Source of the DNA: an uncultured Granulosicoccaceae bacterium
Lineage (GTDB): Bacteria; Pseudomonadota; Gammaproteobacteria; Granulosicoccales; Granulosicoccaceae
DNA length: 64,000 nt
NCBI GenBank assembly: GCA_937922945.1
Contig: CAKZUP010000092.1
Location: 1 to 64,000 of the forward strand
Reading direction: 5' to 3'
In this document: piece by piece, positions 53,949 through 64,000 of the stretch
Numbering within the stretch: the stretch's first letter is position 1
How the letters are laid out: every line of letters starts with the position of its first letter
Notes under the pieces: model-generated
The model's database searches: none
What the model saw: the letters and a program-made list of their open reading frames with translations, nothing else
What the model was told of the DNA's origin: nothing
Position numbers and translations under genes: made by a program

Positions 53949-56441
53949 ATGAGCAAAAATCTGGTCATAGTTGAATCGCCTGCGAAGGGCAAAACGATCG
54001 AGAAATACCTTGGAAAAGATTACAAGGTACTCGCTTCATACGGTCACGTCCGCGATTTACTGCCTAAAGAAGGCGCTGTTGATCCCGACAATGATTTCGC
54101 CATGAAGTATCAAATGATCGAGCGCAACGAGAAACGCGTCGACGCCATCATTAAAGCATTGAAAAAAGCTGACTCACTATTGCTCGCGACTGACCCGGAT
54201 CGCGAAGGGGAAGCCATTAGCTGGCACTTGGTTGAGCTATTACGCGAGCAAGGGCATTTAGAGAACAAAGAAGTCAAACGCGTGGTATTCCATGAAATAA
54301 CCAAATCGGCAGTTACAGAAGCTGTTGAGAATCCGCGCAACCTCGGCACCGATTTGATCAATGCACAACAGGCACGCCGAGCGTTGGATTATCTGGTGGG
54401 GTTCAACCTGTCACCGTTGTTATGGAAGAAAATCAGTCGTGGCTTATCGGCCGGTCGCGTTCAGTCGCCGGCACTTCGCATGCTGTGCGAACGAGAAGAT
54501 GAAATTGAAGCTTTTATACCCAAAGAATATTGGAGCATATTGGCAGAGCTGGAGAAAGACAAACAGCAATTTAACGCACGCTTATCGTTGCTACAAAATG
54601 AAAAAGTAAAACAGTTCACGGTCACCAATGGCGATCAGGCGAACACGGCTAAAGACATGCTCATGGGTCACGCCAAAGGCAAACTTACCGCCGTCAAAGT
54701 CGATAAAAAACAACGCAAACGAAACCCGACTGCGCCCTTCACCACTTCTACCTTGCAACAGGAAGCATCACGAAAACTCGGTTTCGGTGCACAGCGCGCT
54801 ATGCGTATTGCGCAGGGTCTCTATGAAGGTGTGAACATTGGCGATGAGGGTCAAGTGGGCTTAATAACCTACATGCGTACCGATTCAATCACCCTGTCTC
54901 AGGAATGTCTGGAAGAGTTGCGTGAACTCATTCCACAACGATACGGCAAAGATTACTTGCCAGCTGAGGTGAACGAATACAAGAACAAATCGAAGAATGC
55001 TCAAGAAGCGCACGAGGCTATACGACCAACTTCTGTGCAACGCACACCAGAAGAAATGAAGCCTTTCCTCGATGAAGACCAATACAAATTGTACAACCTT
55101 ATCTGGAAACGCACGGTTGCCAGCCAGATGATCTTTGCAACTATCGACGGTGTTGCGGTCGACTTCGCTTGCGGCGATGGAAACCTGTTCCGTGCCAACG
55201 GTTCAACGGTGACCTTTCCCGGCTTTATGAAGGTGTACATTGAAGATGTCGATGACAAAAAGAACACCGACGACGACGACAAAATGTTGCCCGAACTCAA
55301 AGAAGGCGACGAAGTACCGTTGCACGATATCAAACTGACGCAACATTTTACTGAACCACCACCTCGGTTCAGTGAAGCCAGCCTGGTAAAAACACTGGAA
55401 GAGTATGGCATTGGCCGACCGTCAACCTATGCATCCATTATTCAAACCCTGCAATCGCGTGAATACGCCGAAGTGGAATCACGACGGTTTTTTCCAACCG
55501 ACAAAGGTCGTGTGGTAAATAAATATTTAACGATGCACTTTGAAAAGTACATCGACTACGATTTCACCGCAAACCTTGAAGACCAGCTCGATGCTGTGTC
55601 TCGCGGCGAAAAGCAATGGATTCCGGTGTTGGAAGACTTCTGGAAACCATTCAAGCAAACTGTGGAAACCAAAGAAACTGACACCGGTCGTGATGACCTG
55701 TTCCGTCAGCTCGGTATCGACGAGGAATCGGGTAAGCCGATCTCTGTTCGAGTCGGACGCTATGGCGCGTTCGTTCAAATCGGCACCAGAGACGATGAAG
55801 ATAAGCCAAAATTTGCAGGTCTTCGTCCTGGCCAGAAGATGAACTCCATTACGCTCGAAGAAGCCCTTCAATTGTTTGATCTGCCCCGCGAACTCGGCGA
55901 GTCACCTGAGGGTGAAAAAATATCGGCCAATATCGGACGTTTCGGACCCTATATAAAGTACGACTCTAAATTCGTGTCGCTCAAAGATGAAGACCCTTAT
56001 GAGGTCACACTTGAACGTGCACTTGAAATAGTGGCTGAAAAGAAAATTGCCGATGCAAACAAACTCGTCAAGCACTTTGAAGGCACCGACGTGCAAATAC
56101 TCAATGGACGTTGGGGTGCATACATAACCGATGGTAACAAGAACGCAAAGATACCAAAGGAGCTCAAAGAGAAGCCGGCGGAAATTCCGCTTGAAACTTG
56201 TTTGAAGTTGCTTGAAGAAGCACCAGAAAAACGAGGGCGCGGGAAAAAGAAAGCGGCAGCCAAAAAAGAAGCTGAAGCAGCTTCAAAGAAAAAGGCTGCG
56301 GCCAAGAAAAAGACCAAGAAAAAATCGGCAGCCAAAAAGAAAAAGAAGAAGGCGACTTCGAAGAAAAAAACCAGTTCGAAGAAGACTGCAGCCAAGAAAA
56401 AAACGGCAGCCAAGAAAGTCACTGCCGCCACGAAAGACTAA
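53949..56441 (+). CDS. topA: DNA topoisomerase I TopA with lysine-rich tail
   Basis: 830 residues. TOPRIM domain at the N-terminus (LVIVESPAKGK, ATDPDREGEAISWHL), then the type IA core with the catalytic Tyr308 in YMRTDS. The C-terminal part has topoisomerase C-repeat units (about 590-750). The enzyme relaxes negative supercoils. Instead of the CxxC zinc ribbons of E. coli TopA, the last 70 residues (about 762-830) are almost only Lys, Ala, Ser and Thr, a histone-H1-like disordered tail for DNA contact, as in some Xanthomonas and actinobacterial TopA. Confidence 0.95.
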   Translation: MSKNLVIVESPAKGKTIEKYLGKDYKVLASYGHVRDLLPKEGAVDPDNDFAMKYQMIERNEKRVDAIIKALKKADSLLLATDPDREGEAISWHLVELLREQGHLENKEVKRVVFHEITKSAVTEAVENPRNLGTDLINAQQARRALDYLVGFNLSPLLWKKISRGLSAGRVQSPALRMLCEREDEIEAFIPKEYWSILAELEKDKQQFNARLSLLQNEKVKQFTVTNGDQANTAKDMLMGHAKGKLTAVKVDKKQRKRNPTAPFTTSTLQQEASRKLGFGAQRAMRIAQGLYEGVNIGDEGQVGLITYMRTDSITLSQECLEELRELIPQRYGKDYLPAEVNEYKNKSKNAQEAHEAIRPTSVQRTPEEMKPFLDEDQYKLYNLIWKRTVASQMIFATIDGVAVDFACGDGNLFRANGSTVTFPGFMKVYIEDVDDKKNTDDDDKMLPELKEGDEVPLHDIKLTQHFTEPPPRFSEASLVKTLEEYGIGRPSTYASIIQTLQSREYAEVESRRFFPTDKGRVVNKYLTMHFEKYIDYDFTANLEDQLDAVSRGEKQWIPVLEDFWKPFKQTVETKETDTGRDDLFRQLGIDEESGKPISVRVGRYGAFVQIGTRDDEDKPKFAGLRPGQKMNSITLEEALQLFDLPRELGESPEGEKISANIGRFGPYIKYDSKFVSLKDEDPYEVTLERALEIVAEKKIADANKLVKHFEGTDVQILNGRWGAYITDGNKNAKIPKELKEKPAEIPLETCLKLLEEAPEKRGRGKKKAAAKKEAEAASKKKAAAKKKTKKKSAAKKKKKKATSKKKTSSKKTAAKKKTAAKKVTAATKD

Positions 56442-56467
56442 GAGACGCCTGCATCGATGCGATATCA

Positions 56468-57016
56468 ATGCTACTGAGTTGCGATGCAGCCGCCCGGGCA
56501 ATTGAAGCCGGTCGGATTATCGCCTACCCCACTGAAGCCATTTACGGTTTGGGCTGCAACCCTGACAACCAAACTGCGTTGCAAGGCGTTGTCGATTTAA
56601 AAGCTCGAGCCAGCAACAAAGGACTAATTCTGGTTGCCAGCCAATGGTCACAACTGGAACCGTTCGTTCAACCGACCGATCAATCCGTTCTGGACACCGC
56701 CATGAGTAGCTGGCCAGGGCCTGTCACCTGGATTATGCCTGCCAGTGATCGTTGCACTGCCCTACTAACAGGAAGCAGAGACACCATAGCGGTTCGTATT
56801 AGTGATCATCCGGTGGTGCGACAACTGTGTGATCTTTGTGGGTATGCGATTGTCTCAACCAGCGCTAATATGAGCGGTGAGCAACCACTCGAAGACGCAA
56901 CCGCTATTCAGAATGCTTTCGGCGAAAAGATAGCGGGCGTGGTTGAGGGCGAATTGGGTGGTCTGCAAAGTGCAACCTCTATTTTTGATGCGCGTACCGG
57001 TGCTCAGTTACGATAA
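56468..57016 (+). CDS. tsaC: Threonylcarbamoyl-AMP synthase TsaC
   Basis: 182 residues, one YrdC/Sua5 domain. IIAYPTEAIYGLGCNPDN near 17-34 and DLKARASNKGLILV near 43-56 form the ATP and threonine/bicarbonate site; SANMSGE near 137-143 is also conserved. TsaC makes threonylcarbamoyl-AMP for the t6A37 modification of tRNAs. It has no Sua5 C-terminal domain, as is normal for E. coli-type TsaC. It lies 26 bp after topA and 32 bp before hemF. Confidence 0.93.
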   Translation: MLLSCDAAARAIEAGRIIAYPTEAIYGLGCNPDNQTALQGVVDLKARASNKGLILVASQWSQLEPFVQPTDQSVLDTAMSSWPGPVTWIMPASDRCTALLTGSRDTIAVRISDHPVVRQLCDLCGYAIVSTSANMSGEQPLEDATAIQNAFGEKIAGVVEGELGGLQSATSIFDARTGAQLR

Positions 57017-57048
57017 TTAGCATAAGCGTTAACCAATCATGAATAACC

Positions 57049-57978
57049 ATGAATGATCAAATTGACAGCGCGGCTGTCCGCCATTACCTAACTGGCTTGC
57101 AGGAAAAGTTGTGTACAACACTTGCCTCCATCGATGGCAAACGCGAGTTTGAAAAAGATGCCTGGAAACGCCCGGAAGGTGGTGGCGGCTTGACCCGAAC
57201 GCTTGCCGATGGCGCTGTGTTTGAAAAAGCCGGTGTTGGTTTTTCAGAAGTCTCCGGCGATAAATTACCACCTTCGGCATCGGCTCAAAGACCAGAACTT
57301 GCCGGGCGATCATGGCAAGCCATGGGCGTGTCCATCGTGCTGCACCCGCACAACCCTCATGTTCCTACCAGCCACGCAAACGTACGTTTTTTTAAAGCGG
57401 ACAAAGAAGGAGAAGAATCGGTTTGGTGGTTTGGCGGTGGTTACGACCTAACACCCTATTACGGTTATGTGGAAGATTGCCAGCACTGGCATCAAACGGC
57501 AGAAGCCGCATGCAGCCCGTTCGGCGAGTCGCTCTATGAAGAATACAAAGCCTGGTGTGATCGGTATTTCTTTATAAAGCATCGCAATGAAACCCGCGGT
57601 ATTGGCGGCTTGTTTTTCGATGACTTTACCGGCAATAACTTTGAACACGCGTTCGGCTTTATGCAAAGCGTGGGCAACAGTTTTCTTCCGGCTTATGTAC
57701 CTATCGTTGAAAAGCGGCGACACACAGAATATTCAGAGCAACAAAAGCAATTCCAGCTTTACCGTCGCGGCCGATACGTGGAATTTAATCTCGTTTACGA
57801 CCGAGGTACACTATTTGGCCTGCAATCGGGCGGCAGAACCGAATCGATTTTAATGTCGATGCCACCACAGGCAAATTGGGCCTATCAGCACGAAACTGCT
57901 GAGGGTTCTGCAGAAGCCGAATTAACGGAACACTATTTAAAACCCCGAGATTGGCGTTGTGCAGAGACCCCACTATGA
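57049..57978 (+). CDS. hemF: Oxygen-dependent coproporphyrinogen III oxidase HemF
   Basis: 309 residues, usual length. Signatures are [19 protein letters not shown] near 45-62, [17 protein letters not shown] near 102-118, [15 protein letters not shown] near 125-139, and [11 protein letters not shown] near 182-192. It converts coproporphyrinogen III to protoporphyrinogen IX using O2, so an aerobic life style is indicated. The stop overlaps the next gene's ATG (ATGA at 57975-57978). Confidence 0.96.
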   Translation: MNDQIDSAAVRHYLTGLQEKLCTTLASIDGKREFEKDAWKRPEGGGGLTRTLADGAVFEKAGVGFSEVSGDKLPPSASAQRPELAGRSWQAMGVSIVLHPHNPHVPTSHANVRFFKADKEGEESVWWFGGGYDLTPYYGYVEDCQHWHQTAEAACSPFGESLYEEYKAWCDRYFFIKHRNETRGIGGLFFDDFTGNNFEHAFGFMQSVGNSFLPAYVPIVEKRRHTEYSEQQKQFQLYRRGRYVEFNLVYDRGTLFGLQSGGRTESILMSMPPQANWAYQHETAEGSAEAELTEHYLKPRDWRCAETPL

Positions 57979-59411
57979 GCAACGAACCACATGTTATCAG
58001 TAAGCGTGTCAGCAGCCGTACAACCAGCAATAAAGCCCTGCGCATCAATCTGGATGAAAACAAATACGGCACAATCGCCGAGATCGGTGCCGGTCAAGAA
58101 GTCGCCCGACACTTTTTTTTAGCCGGTGCGGCCGCAGGTACCGTGGCCAAAACCATTTCCGCTTACGACATGCAGTTCTCCGATGCCATCTATGGCGTTC
58201 AGGACAGCGGGCGTTACGTATCGCAAAGCCGCGTGCAAGCCATGCTGGAAAAAGAATTCAAACTGGTTGTAGATCGCGTTAGCGAAACACGATCGAAAGC
58301 ATCACGGTTTTTTGCGTACGCCGCCACGGTATCTGCGAAAAGCTACAACCGGGACAATGAATGTCATGCCTGGTGTGGTGTGCGGATACAAACCTACCCT
58401 AATGCTGAACCCACCGATATCATTGTGCATGTTCGCATGCATGACAATACAGCCGAACAACAACAGGAAACGCTAGGTGTCCTCGGTGTTAATCTCATTT
58501 ATGCATCGTATTATTATTTTGAAGATGCTAAAAAAATCATCAGTTCACTCACCGACAACTTATCTGCCGATCGGCTGGAAATTGACTACATCGACTTCCA
58601 GGGACCCTATTTCGAAGAAGTCGATAACCGTGCAATAAACTTGCATCTGATTCGAAGCTGGAAAACCAGAGCCATTATTTTCCGCCCGGATGGCACAGTG
58701 GCAGTACCAGCAAACATGCTCTACAAGAAAAACGTGCTTACCATACGGGGTTCATTCAAACCGGTGACAAAGCTCAATGTGGATATGATTGAACAAGGGT
58801 TTAACGCGTTCAAAACCACCCAGAACGTCAACGATGACAATACGATTGTGTTGGCCGAGATATCCTTAAACGATCCGAAAGGTAACGACTTACTGGTACC
58901 CGAAGACGACCTCATTCACCGCGTCGCCCTGCTGAACTCACTTGGCTACAGCGTTATGGTATCCGACTACACACGCTACTTTTCATTGCGGGCCTACTTC
59001 AGACAATACACGTCCTTACAAATTGGCATTGTGCTTGGCATGATAAACGTGCGACAAATCTTCGATGAAGACACCTATGTAGGAGTGGAAGGCGGAATAC
59101 TCGAAGGTTTCGGAAAACTGTTTCCTGACAACACGCGGCTCTTTGTTTATCCGGAACTCAACGCAGAAGGTGAGCTTTGCGAATTTACTACGTTAAAAGT
59201 ACCTGATCATTTACGCTTTCTTTATCGCCATCTATTAGAGAATCAATTTATATCCGGCATTAACTGTAGCGATAAAGAACTTTTAAGAATCTATTCGCGC
59301 GACATTCTGGCCAAACTGTCGAAGGGTCAAAGCGATTGGGAAGACGACTTACCTGAGAGTGTTTCCGAACAAATAATTGATGCAAATTTGTTTGGCTATA
59401 AAGGTAGCTGA
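57975..59411 (+). CDS. Conserved protein of unknown function, translationally coupled to hemF
   Basis: 478 residues from the ATG at 57975, which overlaps the hemF stop. I recognise the sequence pattern ([23 protein letters not shown] near 30-52, [16 protein letters not shown] near 57-72, [13 protein letters not shown] near 167-179) as a widespread bacterial family, also in Bacteroidetes, that databases have sometimes labelled TonB-dependent receptor or nucleotidyltransferase without support. There is no signal peptide, beta-barrel or plug, and no known catalytic motif is visible. It looks like a soluble cytoplasmic protein. Coupling to hemF could point to a heme- or stress-related job, but this is inference. 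Confidence 0.82.
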   Translation: MSNEPHVISKRVSSRTTSNKALRINLDENKYGTIAEIGAGQEVARHFFLAGAAAGTVAKTISAYDMQFSDAIYGVQDSGRYVSQSRVQAMLEKEFKLVVDRVSETRSKASRFFAYAATVSAKSYNRDNECHAWCGVRIQTYPNAEPTDIIVHVRMHDNTAEQQQETLGVLGVNLIYASYYYFEDAKKIISSLTDNLSADRLEIDYIDFQGPYFEEVDNRAINLHLIRSWKTRAIIFRPDGTVAVPANMLYKKNVLTIRGSFKPVTKLNVDMIEQGFNAFKTTQNVNDDNTIVLAEISLNDPKGNDLLVPEDDLIHRVALLNSLGYSVMVSDYTRYFSLRAYFRQYTSLQIGIVLGMINVRQIFDEDTYVGVEGGILEGFGKLFPDNTRLFVYPELNAEGELCEFTTLKVPDHLRFLYRHLLENQFISGINCSDKELLRIYSRDILAKLSKGQSDWEDDLPESVSEQIIDANLFGYKGS

Positions 59412-59435
59412 TTTAAATTCGGTAACGCCAATCGT

Positions 59436-59909
59436 TCAACTGACAGTTACAAAAAGCCAGACGAACCCTGCATTGTATATCGCATGCAACACTATGCAGG
59501 GCCACACACTGAGGTAGCGATCTCGCGCCCAACCAAAAACCAAAGACGGTATAAACACCAACGCTGCCCACAGCGGTGGCTGCGATAGCAAGTGCAAAGA
59601 TGCAAACACCACAGAGGTTATAACATTAGCAAGGCTTAACCCAACAAGCTGACGCTTGAAGGGCTGGCGTTCATACAAAGCCGATTGCAATCCGCCGCGG
59701 AACACCACCTCTTCAAGTACCGGCATCAGCAACGATAGCTTTAACCAGAGCAATAGATCAGGTGGGCCTACACGAGGCTGGCCGATAGCAAGCAGAATCA
59801 GCCAACAAGCTGGCCCTGCGAACAGGGCGATATAGAACGCCCAGTCGACCCAGAAACCTTGCCCTTTAATTAGACTTTTCAAAAACCTCAATTCGATTGT
59901 TAGCGTCAC
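59436..59909 (-). CDS. CPBP-family intramembrane metalloprotease
   Basis: About 157 residues. Three CPBP/CAAX motifs are present: EEVVFRG, FASLHL and HAIYN, supplying the two glutamates and two histidine-type ligands of the intramembrane metal site. Four to five hydrophobic segments surround them. Bacterial members process membrane proteins or act in bacteriocin immunity; the substrate is unknown. The start is uncertain: a GTG at 59907-59909 is used, and an ATG at 59931-59933 is possible. Either overlaps the end of the upstream OmpA-family gene on the same strand. Confidence 0.82.
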   Translation of the reverse strand: MTLTIELRFLKSLIKGQGFWVDWAFYIALFAGPACWLILLAIGQPRVGPPDLLLWLKLSLLMPVLEEVVFRGGLQSALYERQPFKRQLVGLSLANVITSVVFASLHLLSQPPLWAALVFIPSLVFGWARDRYLSVWPCIVLHAIYNAGFVWLFVTVS

Positions 59910-61047
59910 GCCCTTGCGGTGTTGAATTGTCATACAACGGTCGGGTGCCACCAAATGAGCGCAACACTAACCGGTTAGCTCGAACGCCTTTACGCACAAG
60001 ATAAGTACCGATTTCTCGCAGGCGACCGCGAGTCAGTATCGCTTGATCGCGAACTGTCCCCTGATCGTCGGCATGCGCGTGCAATTCAACCCTCGCTTGT
60101 GGGTACTGGGTTAGCACGTTTGCCAGAAAATCCAGCTGATTGGTCGCGCCTGGCAACAAATTGGCGGTGCCGGGAGAAAACTTGATGCCGCTTAATACGC
60201 CATCGAACAATGCACAACCGTTAGGTCGTACAGGGAAACCAGCTGCAGAACCTGGGCATTCATCGGCGCTATCAGCGACGGTGTCGCCATCGGTATCGCC
60301 CGCCCTCGCAACTGGAGGTACGGCAGGCACGGCCGGTTGGCTCGGTGCTTCGGGAACCGGACTTGTCGGCACAGCTGGCACAACAGGCGCAGCAGGCACG
60401 TTGGGCTGGGCTGGTACTGTCGGGCTTGCAACTGGCTCAGGGGTGGAAATCGGCCGCGTTGGCGCGCGAGCTGGCGCTCTTGGTGCTCCGCCAAAGCGTC
60501 CTACAAGTTGCAGTGAAGCCGATGCAACATCCTGATCGTGATACATGCCTTCAAGCCGCATTGAAAAATTATTGGTCAGGAACAATTCCAGACCACCACC
60601 GGCGCCAAAATACACCGCGGCATCGTTACTCAAACGTAGCTCCGTATCGCGCTGCGCGTATCCCAACGCAAATCGACCGTATAACGCCATTGAGATACCG
60701 CCGCGTGTTAAGCGTCGGTCTTTTGTATCGTATATACGATAGAGGATGGAGGCATCAACCGCTTGGTAGGCTACTGTTTCGTTACCATCAAGCTCAGCTT
60801 CTCCCAGACTGTAGAACGTGAGCTGAGAGCTGGAGCGATCATCGATATCAATACCGAAAAACACAGTTCCACCTGTACCCTGCCGTTCCGTGATATCAAT
60901 ATCGTTGTCGACCGGGTTCGGTTGAAGCCAACTACCGCTACCACCCAAACCGATATACCACTGATCCCCCAACGCATGCGCCGCGCCTGATATCAGGAGC
61001 GAGCTGAGTGTGATACTGACTATTGCTACGTTTCTAAAAATGCTCAT
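59866..61047 (-). CDS. OmpA-family outer-membrane protein
   Basis: 393 residues. A Sec signal (ITLSSLLISGAAHA) is followed by an N-terminal beta-barrel of the OmpA/opacity type (about 25-185), a Pro/Ala/Val-rich linker (about 190-245), a calcium-binding TSP3-like repeat (DTDGDTVADSADECP near 251-265), and the peptidoglycan-binding OmpA C-domain (about 280-393; LDFLANVLTQYPQARVELHAHAD and NNRIEVFEKSN). It links outer membrane and wall. The end overlaps the CPBP gene. Confidence 0.92.
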   Translation of the reverse strand: MSIFRNVAIVSITLSSLLISGAAHALGDQWYIGLGGSGSWLQPNPVDNDIDITERQGTGGTVFFGIDIDDRSSSQLTFYSLGEAELDGNETVAYQAVDASILYRIYDTKDRRLTRGGISMALYGRFALGYAQRDTELRLSNDAAVYFGAGGGLELFLTNNFSMRLEGMYHDQDVASASLQLVGRFGGAPRAPARAPTRPISTPEPVASPTVPAQPNVPAAPVVPAVPTSPVPEAPSQPAVPAVPPVARAGDTDGDTVADSADECPGSAAGFPVRPNGCALFDGVLSGIKFSPGTANLLPGATNQLDFLANVLTQYPQARVELHAHADDQGTVRDQAILTRGRLREIGTYLVRKGVRANRLVLRSFGGTRPLYDNSTPQGRDANNRIEVFEKSN

Positions 61048-61158
61048 TGCCGTGTGTCAAGCCGATGACTAGTTTAAATATAGTTGGCTTTTGGCAGTTC
61101 GAGGAACGGATATCTGGATTAGCGAGCCTGTAATCCAATTTTTATCGAATCTGATTTT

Positions 61159-62223
<1,065 letters not shown>

Positions 62224-62325
62224 CTACGCGCTTGGCGGAGTTCGCTCCATATAAGCAGTTTTATCTGCCACGCTCAATACTAATCGACTGCCTTTTCAGG
62301 CTTATCCACTATATTAGGTTTCTGT

Positions 62326-63282
62326 ATGTTCAAACTGATGTTGGCGGTACTCACAGGAACAGTCATCGGCTGGTTTGTGGTGTTCCGCCTAATGAGCTCC
62401 ACCGACCACATGCCTGATACATTCTCAGTGGAAACCACTCAGCATTTAGCCCGAGCCGCAGACACCAACGACGAAGCCCAACAGCCAGCCGACGATGCAG
62501 AAGCTGCATTAACAAAAGATAACTTCCAACCCAGCAAGGCTCCTTCGCCAGGCATACCTGCATCACAACGCGAATTGGCAACGCTTGCAGAACAAGGCCC
62601 TACACGCCCAGGCTCAGCCGCCACCGAAGAGGGGTTGCGAATCGACTCAAAAATTATTATCGATGAACGTGCAGATGAAGACGCACTGGAACCCTTAAAC
62701 AATGTAACCAGACTGCCCTCAGATGACGCAGCCGAGCTGACAACCGAGAACGAAGAAAACACTGCACTTACCGTGGTATCGGCTTCCAATGGATCACCCT
62801 CTGAACGGGGCGACAGTGATGCGGACATAAAGGCTGCGGAGGCAGCTCAAGCCAAAGAGGATGCCAAAGAGGATGCAAGAGCAGTAATGGCTGCAAACCG
62901 GATCAACTCGATAAGAGAAAACACAACTAACACGGTTAGACAAAAAAGCAAATCGGTGAAAGCGCTCGACATTGCTTACGCCCTGCCCGCACAAACCGAT
63001 TGCGTACTGCCAACAGAATCTTACCCACAGGTGGGCGTGCTCTACCGACCGTCTTCATTTGCCATTAAAGGTCAAAGCCTGACTAACATCGATCAGTTGA
63101 TAAAATTACACCGCAAATGCAGCGGAGGTAAGTTTATCGTTGTGCACAACAAATCGATTGATGAGTCCATTGAAGTAGACCTGGACGACAAATTAATCAA
63201 GCTGCGACAAGATGAAGTAAAGTACTATCTCCTGCAGCGCAGAATTCCAAAAGACGACATCATACTTCCGGACGATTCGTGA
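62326..63282 (+). CDS. Membrane-anchored protein with OmpA-like C-terminal region
   Basis: 318 residues. An N-terminal membrane segment (MFKLMLAVLTGTVIGWFVV) is followed by about 190 residues of low-complexity Ala/Glu/Asp/Thr-rich linker. The last 90 residues resemble the OmpA/MotB peptidoglycan-binding fold: VLYRPSSFAIKGQSLTNIDQL near 240-260, a Lys-rich strand, and the helix KLRQDEVKYYLLQRRIPKDD (about 294-313). I infer an inner-membrane anchor with a periplasmic wall-binding domain. Its end overlaps aroE (GTGA), so the two are translationally coupled, which is unexpected. Confidence 0.7.
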   Translation: MFKLMLAVLTGTVIGWFVVFRLMSSTDHMPDTFSVETTQHLARAADTNDEAQQPADDAEAALTKDNFQPSKAPSPGIPASQRELATLAEQGPTRPGSAATEEGLRIDSKIIIDERADEDALEPLNNVTRLPSDDAAELTTENEENTALTVVSASNGSPSERGDSDADIKAAEAAQAKEDAKEDARAVMAANRINSIRENTTNTVRQKSKSVKALDIAYALPAQTDCVLPTESYPQVGVLYRPSSFAIKGQSLTNIDQLIKLHRKCSGGKFIVVHNKSIDESIEVDLDDKLIKLRQDEVKYYLLQRRIPKDDIILPDDS

Positions 63283-64000
63283 TAAACCGATACACAGTAA
63301 TAGGTCAGCCCATCGCACACAGTGTGTCTCCAGCGATTCACCACTTGTTTGGAGAACTAACCCAGCGGCGTTTGCACTACACACGCACAGAAGCAACAAC
63401 AGAGACATTCGAAACCATTGTCAAGGATTGGCAAAGCTCAGGCGGGAAGGGTTGCAATGTAACGGCACCGTTCAAAGAGCTGGCGGCACAGGTTTGCGAT
63501 CGACTCCACGTGTCTGCAAAGTTGGCTGGCGCTGTTAACACCATAGAGATGCATCGCGATGGTTCGTTGGTTGGGCACAACACAGATGGAACAGGACTAC
63601 TACGCGACATAGAAAAAAACAAAGGGTTTAACCTTGCACAAAAACGTATTCTTATGGTGGGTGCAGGCGGAGCAGCAAGAGGAACCATAGCATCACTGCT
63701 ATCGTCCAAGCCGGCAACGCTGCATATCGCAAACCGTACCGTGAAACGCGCTGAAGAACTTACCAACCTGTTTGAGCATTTAGGCCCAACCGTCAGTAGC
63801 AGTTACCAGGATTTATCTGAACACGGCCCATTCGATCTCATTATCAATGCCACCAGCATGGCCTTCGATGATCAGGCACCACCACTTCCACAAACTGTGT
63901 TGCATCCAGATTCAGTTGCCTATGACTTGGCTTACAGCGCGAATTCCACACCGTTTCTCGATTGGTGTAAAAACAGTGGAATAGGCAAAACAACCGATGG
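63279..64000 (+). CDS. aroE: Shikimate dehydrogenase AroE (3' end outside window)
   Basis: The first 240 residues of AroE, about 270 in full. The GTG at 63279-63281 overlaps the upstream stop. Substrate-site segments are YTVIGQPIAHSVSPAIH near 5-21, NVTAPFKE (catalytic Lys) near 61-68, and GAVNTI near 86-91. HNTDGTGLLRDI and the NADP motif VGAGGAARG near 127-135 follow. The enzyme reduces 3-dehydroshikimate in aromatic amino acid synthesis. The window ends inside the gene, so the C-terminus is not seen. Confidence 0.94.
   Translation, partial: MINRYTVIGQPIAHSVSPAIHHLFGELTQRRLHYTRTEATTETFETIVKDWQSSGGKGCNVTAPFKELAAQVCDRLHVSAKLAGAVNTIEMHRDGSLVGHNTDGTGLLRDIEKNKGFNLAQKRILMVGAGGAARGTIASLLSSKPATLHIANRTVKRAEELTNLFEHLGPTVSSSYQDLSEHGPFDLIINATSMAFDDQAPPLPQTVLHPDSVAYDLAYSANSTPFLDWCKNSGIGKTTD

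Noticed and set aside
56000-56431. Long Phe/Leu/Ala-rich minus-strand frame under the topA tail
   Set aside because: It is the antisense reading of the lysine codon repeats and has no independent support.
57975-59411. TonB-dependent receptor
   Set aside because: There is no signal peptide, TonB box, plug or long beta-barrel, and the protein is coupled to a cytoplasmic heme enzyme.

Overview
This window is a stretch of chromosome from a Gram-negative gammaproteobacterium, most likely marine. The gene orders are typical of that class: rhlB divergent from trxA-rho, a pcm-like gene followed by tolC and waaA, rsmB-ntrY-ntrX-trkA-trkH beside fmt-def, and a LysM lipoprotein gene followed by dprA, topA, tsaC, hemF and aroE. 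Kdo transferase, Kdo kinase, a lipid A acyltransferase and OmpA-type proteins confirm an outer membrane with LPS. Base composition by eye is moderate. I cannot name a genus. No rRNA, tRNA, CRISPR array, prophage or insertion sequence was seen.

Left part (1-20 kb) is accessory metabolism. A plus-strand run holds an NlpC/P60 hydrolase, a dimethylglycine/sarcosine dehydrogenase-like flavoprotein with a GcvT tail, and a second flavoprotein paralogous to its FAD domain. Facing it is a minus-strand cluster: a DMSP demethylase (dmdA), a fused 3-hydroxyacyl-CoA dehydrogenase/enoyl-CoA hydratase, and an acyl-CoA ligase with DmdB-like pocket residues. This looks like a dimethylsulfoniopropionate demethylation module lacking a local dmdC. 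Next come pseudouridine catabolism (psuK-psuG), siroheme synthesis (cysG), and a minus-strand group of an atypical HisD-like dehydrogenase, a CbiX-type chelatase and soxYZ. This SoxY has an altered carrier tail. A glutamine amidotransferase, a LysM protein, an SDR and a CitE-like lyase complete the region.

Middle part (20-41 kb): purD; rho, trxA and rhlB with a 1-kb AT-rich rho leader carrying repeats; a cold-shock gene; a pcm-like methyltransferase, tolC and waaA; csrA; a hybrid histidine kinase with a FixJ-like regulator; kdkA; a CHCC zinc-finger gene; glnE; an orphan ABC ATPase; murQ; a lipid A acyltransferase; and a TPR protein.

Right part (41-64 kb): trkH, trkA, ntrX (with a degenerate AAA+ domain), ntrY, a DUF4390 gene, rsmB, fmt and def on the minus strand. 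Divergent from these are a LysM lipoprotein gene, dprA, topA, tsaC, hemF and a conserved protein of unknown function coupled to hemF. The window ends with a CPBP protease, an OmpA-family protein and hemB on the minus strand, then a membrane-anchored protein overlapping an aroE gene cut by the window edge.

The strongest candidates for something unusual are the DMSP/methylamine C1 region, the SoxY with a Cys-Glu-Gln end beside a non-canonical HisD, the NtrX that appears unable to use sigma-54, and the uncharacterised hemF partner. Several short tandem repeats (12, 13 and 16 bp) sit exactly on gene ends.
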